From the NCBI GenBank assembly GCA_000697665.1, contig KL197724.1, positions 573,126 through 637,125 of the forward strand: DNA of 64,000 nucleotides. Direction: 5' to 3'. How positions within the stretch are numbered: position 1 is the first letter of the stretch; every line of letters starts with the position of its first letter. Below the pieces are notes generated by a model. It made no database searches and was not told the origin of the DNA. It saw only the letters and a list, made by a program, of their open reading frames with translations. Below are positions 11,803-23,285 of the stretch, piece by piece. The position numbers and the translations under genes are program-made. This DNA is from Jaapia argillacea MUCL 33604. Taxonomy: Eukaryota; Basidiomycota; Agaricomycetes; Jaapiales; Jaapiaceae.

Positions 11803-13104
11803 GGGTGGGGGGGAAGGAGCACTACTTAAACGAGATCTGAGAATACGGCAAAGAGGACGGCACCGGTGTTTGTAGGAGTGCGGTGTGCTAAGGAAAACCA
11901 AAGAGCATGGATGGATTTATGTTATCGGAGGTGGGTGAAGGGTCGGATATATAGAAAAGGATCATTGGTATTTCGGTGTGCATGGGATGGGTGTCGTGGA
12001 CTTTGGGGGTAAACCTTTTTGGCCAAGAAGCCACCGTGCCCGATGGGAGACTTGAGGGTGCGTAAGTACGCTGGATTGAACAGGTCGGAGAACAGGAGGG
12101 GTAGGTGAGGGGGGATACGTTATTAACTTTGGGCGATAGGATAGAATGAGGGGATGCGAGGATGAAGTCGATTCCAACGAAAAAAATGGAGAAAATTGAA
12201 TATCTCGAGGCGATTGCGAACGTGGGAAAATGTTGATCTTGTGCTGTAAATCTCAGATCTGATCGATCACACGACCTTGTGATTGGTCAAAAGAGGCCTA
12301 AAGCATTTTACGCCCTTGCGTCCCTGGTCAGGCATTCGACCTTGCACAGGTTCGACACGCTTAACCGTGGTGGAAAGAACCCCGACGACCGCACGAAGTC
12401 CGAGAGCCAGCAAACGCCCGACATCCAACAGGTTGCAGACAGTCAACAATGAGATACATGGACCCTCGGTCAAATATCGATACCAACCTTCGGACTTTGG
12501 GATCGAGTGAGGAAAACTAGGGGAAACTGCGGGCATCTTCTAAGACCGCCCTAAAGCCATCGATGTCTGTACAGACGAGTTGAACGGACAGTTTGATCAT
12601 CGAGAATGTCAGCGACCCTGCGTCGGCGTCCGAGAGGTGGAGTTGAGGAGGTCCTGCCATCGATATCCAATCCCCTTGTTGATGATCGAAGGGTACCGTG
12701 GAAATGAAGCAGCCGTAAAACAATGGATCTAGTTGGGAGGGGACTTGGTCGGCGCCAGAGCAGGTTGTTTCAATGTTAGGTCGATTATTGGTCAAGCGTC
12801 AAGTTCGACATTGAATATTCATTCCACGTTGCTGTGACGAACAACACCGGGACCAAATTGAAAAATAAAAGTCTAAAACCTTGCTCCTCACCAACCTGCA
12901 TCTCCCTCCTCGAAGATCCGCAATCAACAACCCAATTCCGAATCTCGCTTGTGAAATACCGGTCTATTATCCAGATTTTTCACCGATTGACGCTCAGCCT
13001 TTCGGTCCCCTGATCGTCCCGCCGTCGTCCAGCTTCAACCGCCGGCTCACACACATCGGTCACTTTCACTTATATTCGCCGGTCAACAACCATCAAGGGG
13101 AGTC
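11803..13104. other. Divergent intergenic region between the monooxygenase and SET genes
   Basis: About 1.3 kb between two divergently transcribed genes, so it should contain both promoters. A TATA-like TATATAG lies near 11948-11954. The minus strand holds a 92-codon ATG-initiated frame (12517-12795, beginning MTNNRPNIETTC) with ordinary codon use. I cannot place it in a family or link it to other exons. Confidence 0.4.
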
Positions 13105-15074
13105 ATGGATTCCTTGGTCACCTGGTTCCAATCCCATGGCGGCGTTCTCGACGTTTCAGCCATGGGTCTCACAGAATTTCCCGGAAGCGGACGTGGGGCG
13201 GTAGCTCTCCAAGATGTCCCAGTGCGAAAGTTTTCCTTCTTTTTTTCTTGGCGAATCTATTGATCATATTTCTTTTGGCGTTGAAGGAAGGACATACATT
13301 ATTCAGTATCCCTGCCCCTTGACGCTCTCCACCCGCACATCCGACCTGCCTTCACTTTTGGGCACCCAATTATGGAAGACAAATAATTTGGGAAAAGGAT
13401 GGGTTGGGCTCATACTTTGTATGATGAGGGAAGAAGCTCAGGGAGAGAGGTCAAAGTGGTCTGAATATCTCAGTCAGTTCTCCGTGACTTTCAGTACTTT
13501 CCGACTCGTAATGACTTTGGAAATGTTGGATACCCAGGTTCCCTCCCGGATACATTTGATACCCCCATGTTTTGGAGTGAGGATGACTTGGCTGAGTTGA
13601 GAGGGACGGCAGTGGTAGGTCTGTACGTTCATCTATGCCATTCTCATAACTTGCCCCTTCTCACTGAACCAACCTCAATAGAGAAAATAGGGAAAGACGA
13701 AGCAGAGAAAGATTATCTTGAAAAACTATTGCCAACCGTCCATGTGAGCCTCTACGCTGTATTTCCTTTGTTGCTCACAACTGAGGCCTTTGAAAGGCTC
13801 GACCTGATCTGTTCCCTCCAGAAACAATATCGACGTACTATACACTCGAAAGATTCCACATTATGGGCAGTCGAATCCTCTCCCGTAGCTTCCAAGTCGA
13901 AAATTCTGAATCTCGAACCAACGATGATGAGGATGAGGTAGAAAACGAGGCGAACACCAGTACGGGAAGCGCGATGGACGTCGACGGTCCTCCTCCCCCC
14001 GATGCTAATGAGGTGGGAGAGGATGGTGAACAAGAAGGAACTGAAGCCGAAGGAGATGAAGAGGATGACGAAGAGGCTGATTCAGGTGACATATCTATGG
14101 TACCTATGGCCGATATGTTGAATGCCAGGTACGGCTCGGAAAACGTAAGTTCCTTCATCCTTCAAACAAAGTGAGACACTCAAGCTGTATCCAACCCAGG
14201 CAAAACTCTTCTATGAAGAAGCAGATCTGAAGATGGTTACGACCAAACCAATAAAATCCGGCTCACAAATCGTATTCAATTCCTCTCATTCTCAACTTTT
14301 ATCGCCGAGCTAAAAAGGAGTCATTTTCTGTGATCAGTGGAACACATACGGAGACCTCCCAAATTCCGACCTCTTCCGCCGATACGGCCACGTCGATTTG
14401 TTCCCTTTACCAAACGGAGGACAAGGCAACCCCGCCGACGTAGTAGAAATACGTGCCGATCTCGTCGAAGATGCCGTATCATCCGTAACACAAGCCCTGG
14501 ATCCGGATGCGAAGAAGGAGAGGATCGATTGGTGGTTGGAGGAAGGTGGTGACGAGTCAGTATCCCACTCCCCCGGTGGCCGTGATTGAATCGCTGACCC
14601 TCGATATTGTTGTGTTGGACAGCACTTTCGTCATCGAAGCGGATTGTACCCTACCTGAATTGTTCGTCGTCTTCGTTCGCGTTCTCCTCCTCTCATCGGA
14701 GGAGTGGGAGAGGACAAAGTCAAAAAGCAAGCTTCCTAAACCAAAGATGGATGCTATAATAGCATCTGTCGCAATCACCGTTCTTACGAAACGTCTGGAG
14801 CAATACCCTACCAGTATCGAAGTGAGGTCCACCCCGCCCTTCTTCACCCCACGTGCTAATGTTTCCGCAGGAGGACGAGACTTTACTGTCGGCGGAGAAT
14901 AGTCTGTCGACGAATAAGCGCCATGCGATATTCGTTCGGCTAGGCGAGAAAAGATTATTACGTGGGTCCCTAGACAAGTTGAAGGGACTGCTGAGCGAGA
15001 GGGGTGGGGGAGAGAAGAGAAAGGCCAGTGGTTCGACCAGCAAAGATTCACGTGGGAAGAAGGCGAAGCGGTAG
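13105..15074 (+). CDS. SET-domain lysine methyltransferase, SETD6/Rkm4-like, with an apparent frameshift
   Basis: The ATG at 13105 opens MDSLVTWFQSHGGVLDVSAM. The N-terminal SET strand reads ALQDVP, intron, EGHTLFSIP. Later blocks include TRTSDLPSLLG, GKGWVGLILCMMREE, FWSEDDLAELRGT, MVPMADMLNARYGSEN, NTYGDLPNSDLFRRYGHVD and RADLVEDAVSS. The C-terminus is lysine-rich (KRKASGSTSKDSRGKKAKR). An acidic Asp/Glu insert precedes MADMLNA. The architecture is that of the Rubisco-LSMT/SETD6/Rkm family; yeast Rkm4 methylates a ribosomal protein. At 13311-13320 the reading frame after FSIP hits a TGA, while the downstream SET sequence continues in the +1 frame. A one-base loss there, or use of a later acceptor at 13306 that skips nine conserved residues, would explain it. 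About eight introns are needed. The gene converges on cwc24. Confidence 0.8.
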
Positions 15075-15246
15075 CTACTATATTTTAAGTCCCTGTCTGC
15101 ATGTTCGGGGGTGTACTGAGATTTGGTACGCTTGACTCTTCCTTCCTGCGTCTCGGAGGCTCTGGCAGTGTGATGTACTGTGTGGCAAGCTTCTGTATAT
15201 AATAATCTGTATATAGAGTCCCGAAAGATGATACAAATTGGCAGCG

Positions 15247-16384
15247 TCAATCGTCGTCTTCATCACTATCTTCCTGCTTCCGCCCCTCGGTATCACCTTG
15301 AAGACCTTCGATCTCTACACCTTGAGCATCTCCATCCCCACCCTCGGCATCTTCCTTATCCTTCTCATCCCGTTTTCTCGCCTTCTCAATCACCTTGTCA
15401 GCTCTATTGAATATCCCCGCAGTGGGTGCACCACAAGCGGCACATTTGGGAGTTTTCGCGAAACGTTTGATGGCACATGCCGAACAGAAGTAGTGGCCGC
15501 ATCGTGTGACTACGGGGTCGGTGTAATGCTTGCGACAGATGAGGCACGCGAAGGGAATGTCTTCATTGTCTGAGTCCGAGTCTGACCCGTCTTCAACTTG
15601 CTTTTTGGGATTGGCAGCGAGTTGATCCAGTTGCCAGCCGGCGAGGTCTACCAAGTAGAATGTCAGTGTAACTGCAACAAAGTTCAAAGGAAAACGAGAC
15701 GCACAGGTACCACGGTCATGCAAGAATTTACACGTATCACCAAAGCCACAGTATCCAGTCTCTACAAAAATCCCATGAATTTCGCATTAGTAAGGGGCGA
15801 AGAGCGATGAAGAAATGGAGCTTACCTTTGTAGTCCTTACAGACGTCAGGTTGATAATCGACGATAGTGACTGTCTTGATGGTACTGGAACCTCTCTGTG
15901 GTCCAACTCTCATCGCCTTCGGAATCTCCTTACTCTTCTTCAGATGTTGTGTGTATGCCTTCTGTCCTCGATACATCCCATCCTCTGGCCCAGCCTCCTC
16001 TTCCTCCTCTATATCCTTCTTCGACCTCTTCGCGAGTAACAGCGCCTCAGCCTCATCTCCAGCCAGGATATCTAACGCAGCGTTCACATGAGACCCTGCA
16101 GCCGTCCATTTCACATCAGGTCCTTCCCTCTCCACATGGTTATCGTCGTTGTACTCGTCCTGCTGGCGTTGAGACGCGGTACGTTTAGTTCCCGCACTGA
16201 GCAAGTTTCCAGTAGTCTTACGAGAGGGAAGTATGACTTCGGATTTGGCAAGTGATGATGAAGGCGCGGATATTGTTAACGCAGATGGGGGAGGGGAGGC
16301 AGAGCGCTTCCTGCTAGTTGTAGGTCGGGATTTACCCTTCTTCTTGAAGAATGGGACTTTGACGTCGTCGGATATAGATGCCAT
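15247..16384 (-). CDS. cwc24: Pre-mRNA splicing factor Cwc24 (RNF113A-like), CCCH zinc finger plus RING
   Basis: The ATG at 16384 opens MASISDDVKVPFFKKKGKSR, the conserved start of this family. A basic, Ser-rich N-terminal half ends in IKTVTIVDYQPDVCKDYKG. The CCCH finger TGYCGFGDTCKFLHDRG and the block LAGWQLDQL follow. The C3HC4 RING reads CLICRKHYTDPVVTRCGHYF and continues CSACAIKRFAKTPKCAAC. The acidic tail ends at the TGA at 15247. Cwc24 joins the activated spliceosome near the 5' splice site before the first transesterification. Two short introns flank the CCCH exon. Length (about 340 residues) and finger spacing are normal. Confidence 0.93.
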
Positions 16385-18474
16385 GCGAGATAATCTCGAG
16401 ATTTAGAACAACTGAGAAGGGTGATGGTGGGAGAAGTAAGCAACAAGTTTCAACGGTTAGTGAGCAGACAACTGAGCGAACCTCTCGTTTGGGAGAACGT
16501 TACACAACGTGACGCGTGACCGGGCACATCATCATGGCCGACGCCTTTGTCATCACGCTCAACCTCTCGCTCAGCAAACTCACCTCCACGAAAACCGGCG
16601 TACTGAGCCCGTCATTTCGAGCTTTCCGTCTCCTGGATGTCATCTTGTTGATCTTCCACAAAGAATCATTCACACAGATCTGTAGGTTCCCGTCGATTTT
16701 ACCTTCGCATACCCAACCACACTCCGGCCGGTCCGACAACGTTAATCCCTCAACTACGCTTCTCAGCTTTCACACCTCAGTTTTCTCACTCTCAAAAGGT
16801 ATTTGGCTTTTTGGTGCACATCTCGACCCGGACCGTTTTGAGAGTCTGTTCACAACCTATTCGTGATCCAGTGGCAAAACCGCAACTTGAAGGATGTCCG
16901 TCATAACCTCCAAACCGTGCTGACATTCCTTCGGCCTTCTTCGCGATCTTCATCCACCATGGGAATACACCGCATGCCAGTGTAACTCTCAGTCTATTTG
17001 ATCCTACTCCGCCGTGGGCTTCGTGACTGCGAGCTCGGCGAGCGCGTGCTGCCTGCAAGACTTACTTCTGCCGTTCGTTGGAGGTGCTTCTCTTAGCCCA
17101 TGCAAACCCCCAGTTGTTCTGGAATGTACAGACATCTGCTCCTCGCCTTCACTCTCCGCGTTTATTCCGCTGCTATATTGGTGCCCATCTCTCTTCACAT
17201 CCTGCTCTCGAATCCACCTTCAACTCCGAGATCTCACTTGTAACGCATGCCTATGTGCTTGTCGTGCGTCGTGTTTAAACTCGCTTACTTCCTTGGACTT
17301 CTTGTTTCCCTCAACGCCACCCTCTCATGGTCTGAGTATTTGCCGACGACAATTCATTGCTGACCGCGGAGGTGCGTATTATGTGAGTTTCCTTCGCCTC
17401 TCCGTCCTCAGATCATCACGGCCACCGTTCTATTCTAGTGGCTCCTACAAGCTTATTCCTATTAATCTCCCAGGTGTGCTTTTGACTACCTCCTAGAATT
17501 CTGATTGCCTAAGTACTCTCTACTCGGTACTTTTACTGCCCTCGGCACCGTCATCAAAGAACTCGATTCTGTGTTTAACGCGGCCTGCCAGGACCTGCCG
17601 TCGCAACACACCGAGAACGAGCATGCTAAATTGTAGCGAAAACGAATCTAATTTGGCCACGGTGAGGGCCGCAGTGCTTCATATGGTCAAAGTACTCTAC
17701 CGACTTCGATTCCCTTGGTTGGACGTGGAGCTGAGGTCCTCGAAGTAACCCTCCCATTCTGTAGCTCAGGTAAGCCCCCCTCCTGTCCACCTTCGCACCC
17801 CTTTGTCATCATTTCTATAGATCATCTGTCTCAGTGCACGTCGTTTGTCAATTTGGTTGCCAACCCCATTGTCTGTCGATTGTGAGGGTACGGTCTCGGT
17901 CGACTCTAACTCCATATGAGCGAATCTCCGGCTCTCCTCCCGATGATTTGTCATTTCCCCTTTGCATGATTTACCTGCACCCCGCAGCGAGTAGCCATCC
18001 AAGTCAATGGATGTTGCTCTATAGTCACTTCCTCAGCGCCTTGTCTACACTAATATTGTTATCGACGCCAGATCTGTTTCCCTCACTGATGACTGTGAGA
18101 TGGGCAACTTTAGCGAGGTCATCCCGCTTCACTGAGGCCATGTGCTCCTCTGAGTTGTTCGGGATGGTCGGTAATTTATCCGAGAATGTATTGCACGTCG
18201 GGACACCGCGTCTCGACACAACCAAGCCACACGGACAACCACTTGTGAATTCACTGAGTTGAGGACTGACGCCAGTGTGAGGCGCCATGGATAAGGTTCA
18301 CCTGCTTCGTAGAGGTGCAGGAGTGGGGAAGCCTACGAATATTACGGCTGGTAAGACTTGTGACATGCGGGGACAGGCCGAAGTCAAATGGTTGATACCC
18401 TGCAAAATTTGATTGGCCAGAATCGGGCCGCAATCGCCGAGCCGATGCTTTGTCATGCTTAGATAGAGGGCTGC
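16385..18474. other. Gene-poor interval with possible remnant exons
   Basis: About 2.1 kb. A plus-strand frame starting at 16534 (MADAFVITLNLSLSKLTSTK) lies divergent from cwc24. Hydrophobic stretches occur near 17270-17360 (FKLAYFLGLLVSLNATLSWS) and 17515-17635 (LLGTFTALGTVIKELDSVFN). They could be exons or decayed pieces of a membrane protein. I cannot join them into a gene or name a family. Confidence 0.3.
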
Positions 18475-19551
18475 ATGGGAAACGCCACTAGCTCGTCAAA
18501 TTACACCTCATCCTTCACCGTCGTCTTTCCTCTGAACTGGTGTATCGTCACCATTGCGAAGGCCGGAGCTAGCTGTGCGATGGTGCCACCGATTTTGCAG
18601 GGACTTAACATCGTCCATCCTGAACAACCCTCGAATCCGTACCTCTCCGACGCCGATTTGCTCGCGCAACTCCCACCGTTTACTGATTTTTCTGCGCAAC
18701 TTGATCTCTGGACGAACTTATCCTTCCAGTCGGACGAACCACTAATTCGGAAGGATGATAAAAAGGGGTTAGATCTCGATCGGAGTAGGGGGAGTAGTGA
18801 TGATGGAGAGAGGTATGGAGATGAAGAGGAGGACGTTAATACACCCGAAGGGACCGCACCCCTCGAGGCTCATGACAACGTGGTTGTCGGAACTCATGTT
18901 CCCAATGCTCCTGTCCCCGCTACTGCCATTCCACCCGTTCCAGCAGGCGGGGTACCTCTCGACTTCCAGGCGTTGATTTCTGGGTTCGGCTTGGATCATC
19001 TCATTCCCGGTGGTGCTCAAAACCCTAGCCCTACCACTCCATCTCTCGCGCAGTTGTTATCGTTGTACGCCGGTCAATCAGCCGCTTTCCCGACCTCAGC
19101 CCCGGCCCCACCCCCTACACCCACCAGTACTCAATTCCAGGAGCCATCACCCCCTGTTCCCAAGCGGGCCCGCACCCGCAAAGTATCCATCACAGCTTCT
19201 GAAGCTGATTACGCATCGGAGTTCCCAGACCTCGACCCCAACACCTCGACGCCCCTCACGGCTGCAGAGGATAAGCGTCGTCGCAATACAGCTGCATCGG
19301 CACGATTTAGATTAAAGAAGAAGGAGCGGGAGCAGGCCTTAGAGAAGAAGTCGAAGGAGTTAGAGGGAAGGGTCAACGAATTGGAACGGGAGTGTGAGGC
19401 ATTGAGGAGGGAGAACGGATGGTTGAAGGGTTTGGTGGTCGGGGTCACGGGGGTCCAGCAGAAACAGCAGTCACCGACCACCACCGCATCAGCAACTACG
19501 ACAACCACGGGGAAGCGGTCAAGAGATGCTGCTGAAGTTTCGGACTCGTAG
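18475..19551 (+). CDS. bZIP transcription factor, MetR/Cys3-like
   Basis: An uninterrupted 358-codon frame. The bZIP region lies near residues 265-325. The basic part RRRNTAASARFRLKKKERE carries the N-x7-R signature and is followed by a leucine zipper (LEGRVNELERECEALRRENG). The ENGWLK ending is typical of the sulfur-regulator group (MetR, Cys-3, Met28). The N-terminal half contains HPEQPSNPYLSDADLLAQLP and LDLWTNLSFQSDEP, blocks I associate with basidiomycete members, then an acidic stretch and Pro/Ala-rich linkers. The first 35 codons up to a second ATG at 18580 are less typical, so translation may start there (MVPPILQGLNI). The C-terminus is Thr-rich. By analogy it would control sulfur-assimilation genes; no target is visible here. 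Confidence 0.82.
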   Translation: MGNATSSSNYTSSFTVVFPLNWCIVTIAKAGASCAMVPPILQGLNIVHPEQPSNPYLSDADLLAQLPPFTDFSAQLDLWTNLSFQSDEPLIRKDDKKGLDLDRSRGSSDDGERYGDEEEDVNTPEGTAPLEAHDNVVVGTHVPNAPVPATAIPPVPAGGVPLDFQALISGFGLDHLIPGGAQNPSPTTPSLAQLLSLYAGQSAAFPTSAPAPPPTPTSTQFQEPSPPVPKRARTRKVSITASEADYASEFPDLDPNTSTPLTAAEDKRRRNTAASARFRLKKKEREQALEKKSKELEGRVNELERECEALRRENGWLKGLVVGVTGVQQKQQSPTTTASATTTTTGKRSRDAAEVSDS

Positions 19552-20070
19552 TTTTATTGGTCCGAATTATGGTTTTCTCTATGGGCGAGTAGATGTGCTG
19601 GTGTTTTTTATTTCTTCTCGCTAACGTGTTGTATAATCAGATTGTACTCGTAGCAGTCTCGACTCCCCTCCGTTTCTCGCAGGTTTGGATGTTTACGATT
19701 TGTTGTGCCTGTAATTTATGGCGATTATCTGTTGCGTTGGATACTTATACACGTAGTGAAGAGTTTGAAGTTAGTGTAGACACTTATTCACTACAGATTT
19801 GTTGAACGATCTATTGCTCTCCCTCGCACTACGACTCGGGGACTCCATAAGTTGACATTTCAATCTTGAGCAACACTGAGCAGTGAGGAGCGGCTCAGCG
19901 GGGAGTCACTGCGACCCTGAATTGGCATGATCTCTAGGCCACATGGCGTGATTGCCCGTTTTGGACGGTAATGACCAACCTCTGCCGCTCATTCCATATC
20001 GACCACTGGCAGCTACACCGTACTGTCTCTACAACTTCTTATTCCTCTCGTTCTTAAAGCCTGCCTTGCC
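19552..20070. other. Spacer between the bZIP and LysM genes
   Basis: About 520 bp between tandem plus-strand genes. It must hold the 3' end of the bZIP gene and the promoter of the LysM gene. No other gene is seen. Confidence 0.5.
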
Positions 20071-21419
20071 ATGGATAATCTAATCGACCTTGACGACGAT
20101 GTGTTACACAATCCCTTCGCAGATTCATCACCGGGGGAAAGTTCTTCACGGGAACGTCGGCCCATACATGCTCGCCGTCGACACGCATCCCAAGACGATG
20201 TCGCCATCCCCTCGCGGCGAAAATCTCACTCAAGATCACACACTGTCGCCAATAGCGATACTTCCTACCATCCTCTGAGAGGTGCAAATCTAAGACAGCA
20301 CGGAGATACCGCTACTCGCCCGCATCTCATGCGAATGCTGAGTGATGGCGGCCAGACTCCAGACGATAGTTCAAGTGAAGCGAGTACCTCACAAAACGAC
20401 GCCTCACGTGCCAGCAGCTCAGTTGACCTTGAGGGAGACGAGAAGCTTGTTATCGTTCACCCAGTGGGTTGCTTCCCATTCCTCGTCATCAACACATTGT
20501 CTAATGAGTTCGATTCCGCCAGGTTCGCTTGGGAGACTCTCTTGCCGGTGTTGCTTTGAGATACTGCACTAGCATTGCAGCCTTGCGTAGGGCCAACCAT
20601 CTTTGGGCTTCTGACTCCATCCATCTTCGCAAAGAACTCTACATCCCCGTTGATAGGTCACGGCCTAAAGACGCGCCGCTTCTGGTAGAGACGGAGGAGG
20701 ACGCTTCCTCTCAAATCGAGAGAAGGAGCAGTGCTTTCCGTGACTTGACCCTCCGACGAGTCCCCGTCTCCGAGTTGTCATTCTTTCCTCCGTCCACCCA
20801 TTTTTCAGAATCCCAAGCGGATTTCGTCTCGTCATCACAGTCAGGTCAACATCCTGCCTCCACGAAACCCGAACACAAGAAGAAATATGCCACTGTGGGC
20901 CGTTTCGGGTTGGGCTCGACTGCCATTCCAATTACTTCGTTTACCACACCATCCAGTCCAGCCTCCAGATCCCCTCCTCGCTTTTCTCAGAGTCCCTCGC
21001 TCACGTCGCTATTCACTGCGACTCGCGAGACGTTAGACCGCTTCACTCGGCTTTCACTTGAATCCAATGCTACCTCAACCACCACAAGTGGCGAGGGGGA
21101 ACAGGAGCACGAGTTGGAGGAAGTCAATATGTCATCGACAAGGCCTATTTCACCCCACTCCATGGGAACGTCGGCTTCCTTAGACCGCTCTGGTTTCGTT
21201 CTGTCCGAGTTGGGCAAATCCCTCTCTTCTAAGAGACCGCCGTTGCCATACATGGACGAGTTCTTGATGGTGCCACCGAAGTCGGTGGTGCGGACCGCTC
21301 AGCTAGAGCCATCCCCTGTTATGCAAGTGCCAGGCGTCCGCTCTAGCAGTAAAAATCAATTGAGGCATGTTTCCTCGTCGAGATCTGATCTTGGAGCCAT
21401 GGACGACAGTGTGAGATAG
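20071..21419 (+). CDS. Intracellular LysM-domain protein (LYSMD-like)
   Basis: The ATG at 20071 opens MDNLIDLDDDVLHNPFAD. There is no signal peptide, and the N-terminal 130 residues are Ser/Arg-rich and disordered. One intron (about 20475-20525) falls just inside the LysM motif. After splicing it reads IVHPVRLGDSLAGVALRYC and continues SIAALRRANHLWASDSIHLR and KELYIPVD. This is the variant found in eukaryotic LYSMD proteins rather than in secreted chitin-binding effectors. The remainder is Ser/Pro/Thr-rich with the segment FTATRETLDRFTRLSLES, and ends at the TAG at 21417. The role is not established. The lack of a secretion signal argues against a chitin-binding effector. Confidence 0.8.
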
Positions 21420-23285
21420 CGGCTGTCTCTCTCGCCGAACCTCCTTTTCTTCATCCCGTTGCATCAGGGGTCTTCGGCTGCCTTGCAGTGTACATATCGA
21501 AGCTCGTGAATACTTCGTGAGTTCAACCTCAAAATTTTTACCTTTATCAGGGTTGTTCTAACCCACACGTAGAATTTTCGAAGGCGGGCTTCTCGACGCC
21601 ACAGATGTCAATTTCGTCCGACATGTGTGTAATGGTTGTCCACAGTCACCTATTCACCTCGTAACACTTTCTCATGCGTTGTCCATTACTACCGTATGAC
21701 ATGGCTGTTACTCCGTCGGTCGGCGGGTGGTTGTGAAGCGGCATCGGAGGAGCGTTTTCGGTTTAATCTTCCAAAGTGAGCAATCAATGCACTTGATATG
21801 GGCCACCGACATCGTGTAACGCCCTTCCCAAGCTTTGAAGTCAACCCCTTCTTCTCGCCCATCGATTGCCTTTGTGAAAGGACAACCACGCTGCTCGGGC
21901 TGAGGATTGTTGAGCCTTTGAAACGTCATTTGTCCTAAAGCGATATCCGCGGTCTGAAGGTGGGCATCTAGGTGACTTACTGCGCATTCAACTGAGGAAT
22001 CTACAACAGCCTAATCCGTGACTATGAAGGGTGGTGTTTAACGTCCGGCCACTATCGATTGCATGCATCCAAATTTGCTGGGGCTTTCTTTAGCTGGCTG
22101 GCTCCCACCGATTCGCAGAGCCAGATTGCAATCAAGAGGATCATCTCGGGTGTCCAATTATATTTGTCGTATCTACGGAACACCATGGGGTTCTGAGGTG
22201 CTTTCTGCCTGCGTATGACCGACTGCCCTTAGGCTGATCCCCTCGGAAGGGTAACATCGCTACCCAACTTGCCTCATATCTCTTCGGGGTTATGTTGGTG
22301 GTTTAGTCCCTGCCTATCGTTGGGACATCAAGTCTTCACCGCCAGAATAGAGGCCTCCCAGAAGTCACCACCGTCGATACTGAGACATTCTCTTCAGTGA
22401 GGTTCGTCGGTTTGACGCCGACTCGCTTTTCGATGACTGTGACTCATTGTGACTGAACGTTTCTCCTGGTTGTTCTGAAGTCGGCGCAATCGTTAATGGG
22501 TAAAGCTGTGGTGGCATCGTCGCCCCCGACATTATTCCGCAATCGTCTTGGACGTCTGAGGGTATTCCAATAGGCGCACATTACTCTCAGGCTCCATAGG
22601 TCTCCGTTTCCACTGGGATTCGACCATGTCAAACAAGACCTTCTCTCCTTCGTCTCTCATGCAGCACGCAAATCGGCTATGCTTACAGATACCTCCGCGG
22701 CTGAAGATCGCGCCGTCCCGGAAGGGGAGCAGGCGTTCAGGCCTTAGGTCTATTCTGGTCTGTGAGTTTGAACCGGAAGGTAATTTGGGAAATCAGCATC
22801 GTCTCAGGCAATGATTGACATTTTAGAGATGCTTCCCAAGAACCTCAGAAGTTCATCGGGCATCACCCTAACAAGTCCTCGCTGTCTTCCAGAAAGTCTT
22901 TCGCCATAGTGCTCAATGAATCTTGCTTACTGAGATCTGCGACTGTCTGTATCGTCCTATCGTTCCGAGCGCCGACTTTCTATTATGACGGTCCCCCGCC
23001 GAGCATCTCATGGTGATGCAACTATGAGATACAACTAATGCAGACATACAAATGTGGCACGATCTGAATGCCGGTGGATATCGTACAAGCCCGATCAAAT
23101 GTCTATTTGAAGTCCTTGGTCATACTTGACCTTTTCTAAGTCCAAATTGCGGGCTCTTGCAACATGCTACATTGTGGGAGTGCGTCTAAGGCACCATTGC
23201 GTATCTGAGTGATAGCGTAAATCAATATCCTGAGGTAAGTGGCCACCAAGGCAAGTCGACTCACTTGGAAAGGTTTGAGTCAGTT
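21420..23285. other. Gene-poor interval downstream of the LysM gene
   Basis: About 1.9 kb with only short, unrecognised ORFs on both strands. It lies between the 3' ends of the LysM gene (+) and the first WOPR gene (-). Confidence 0.5.
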
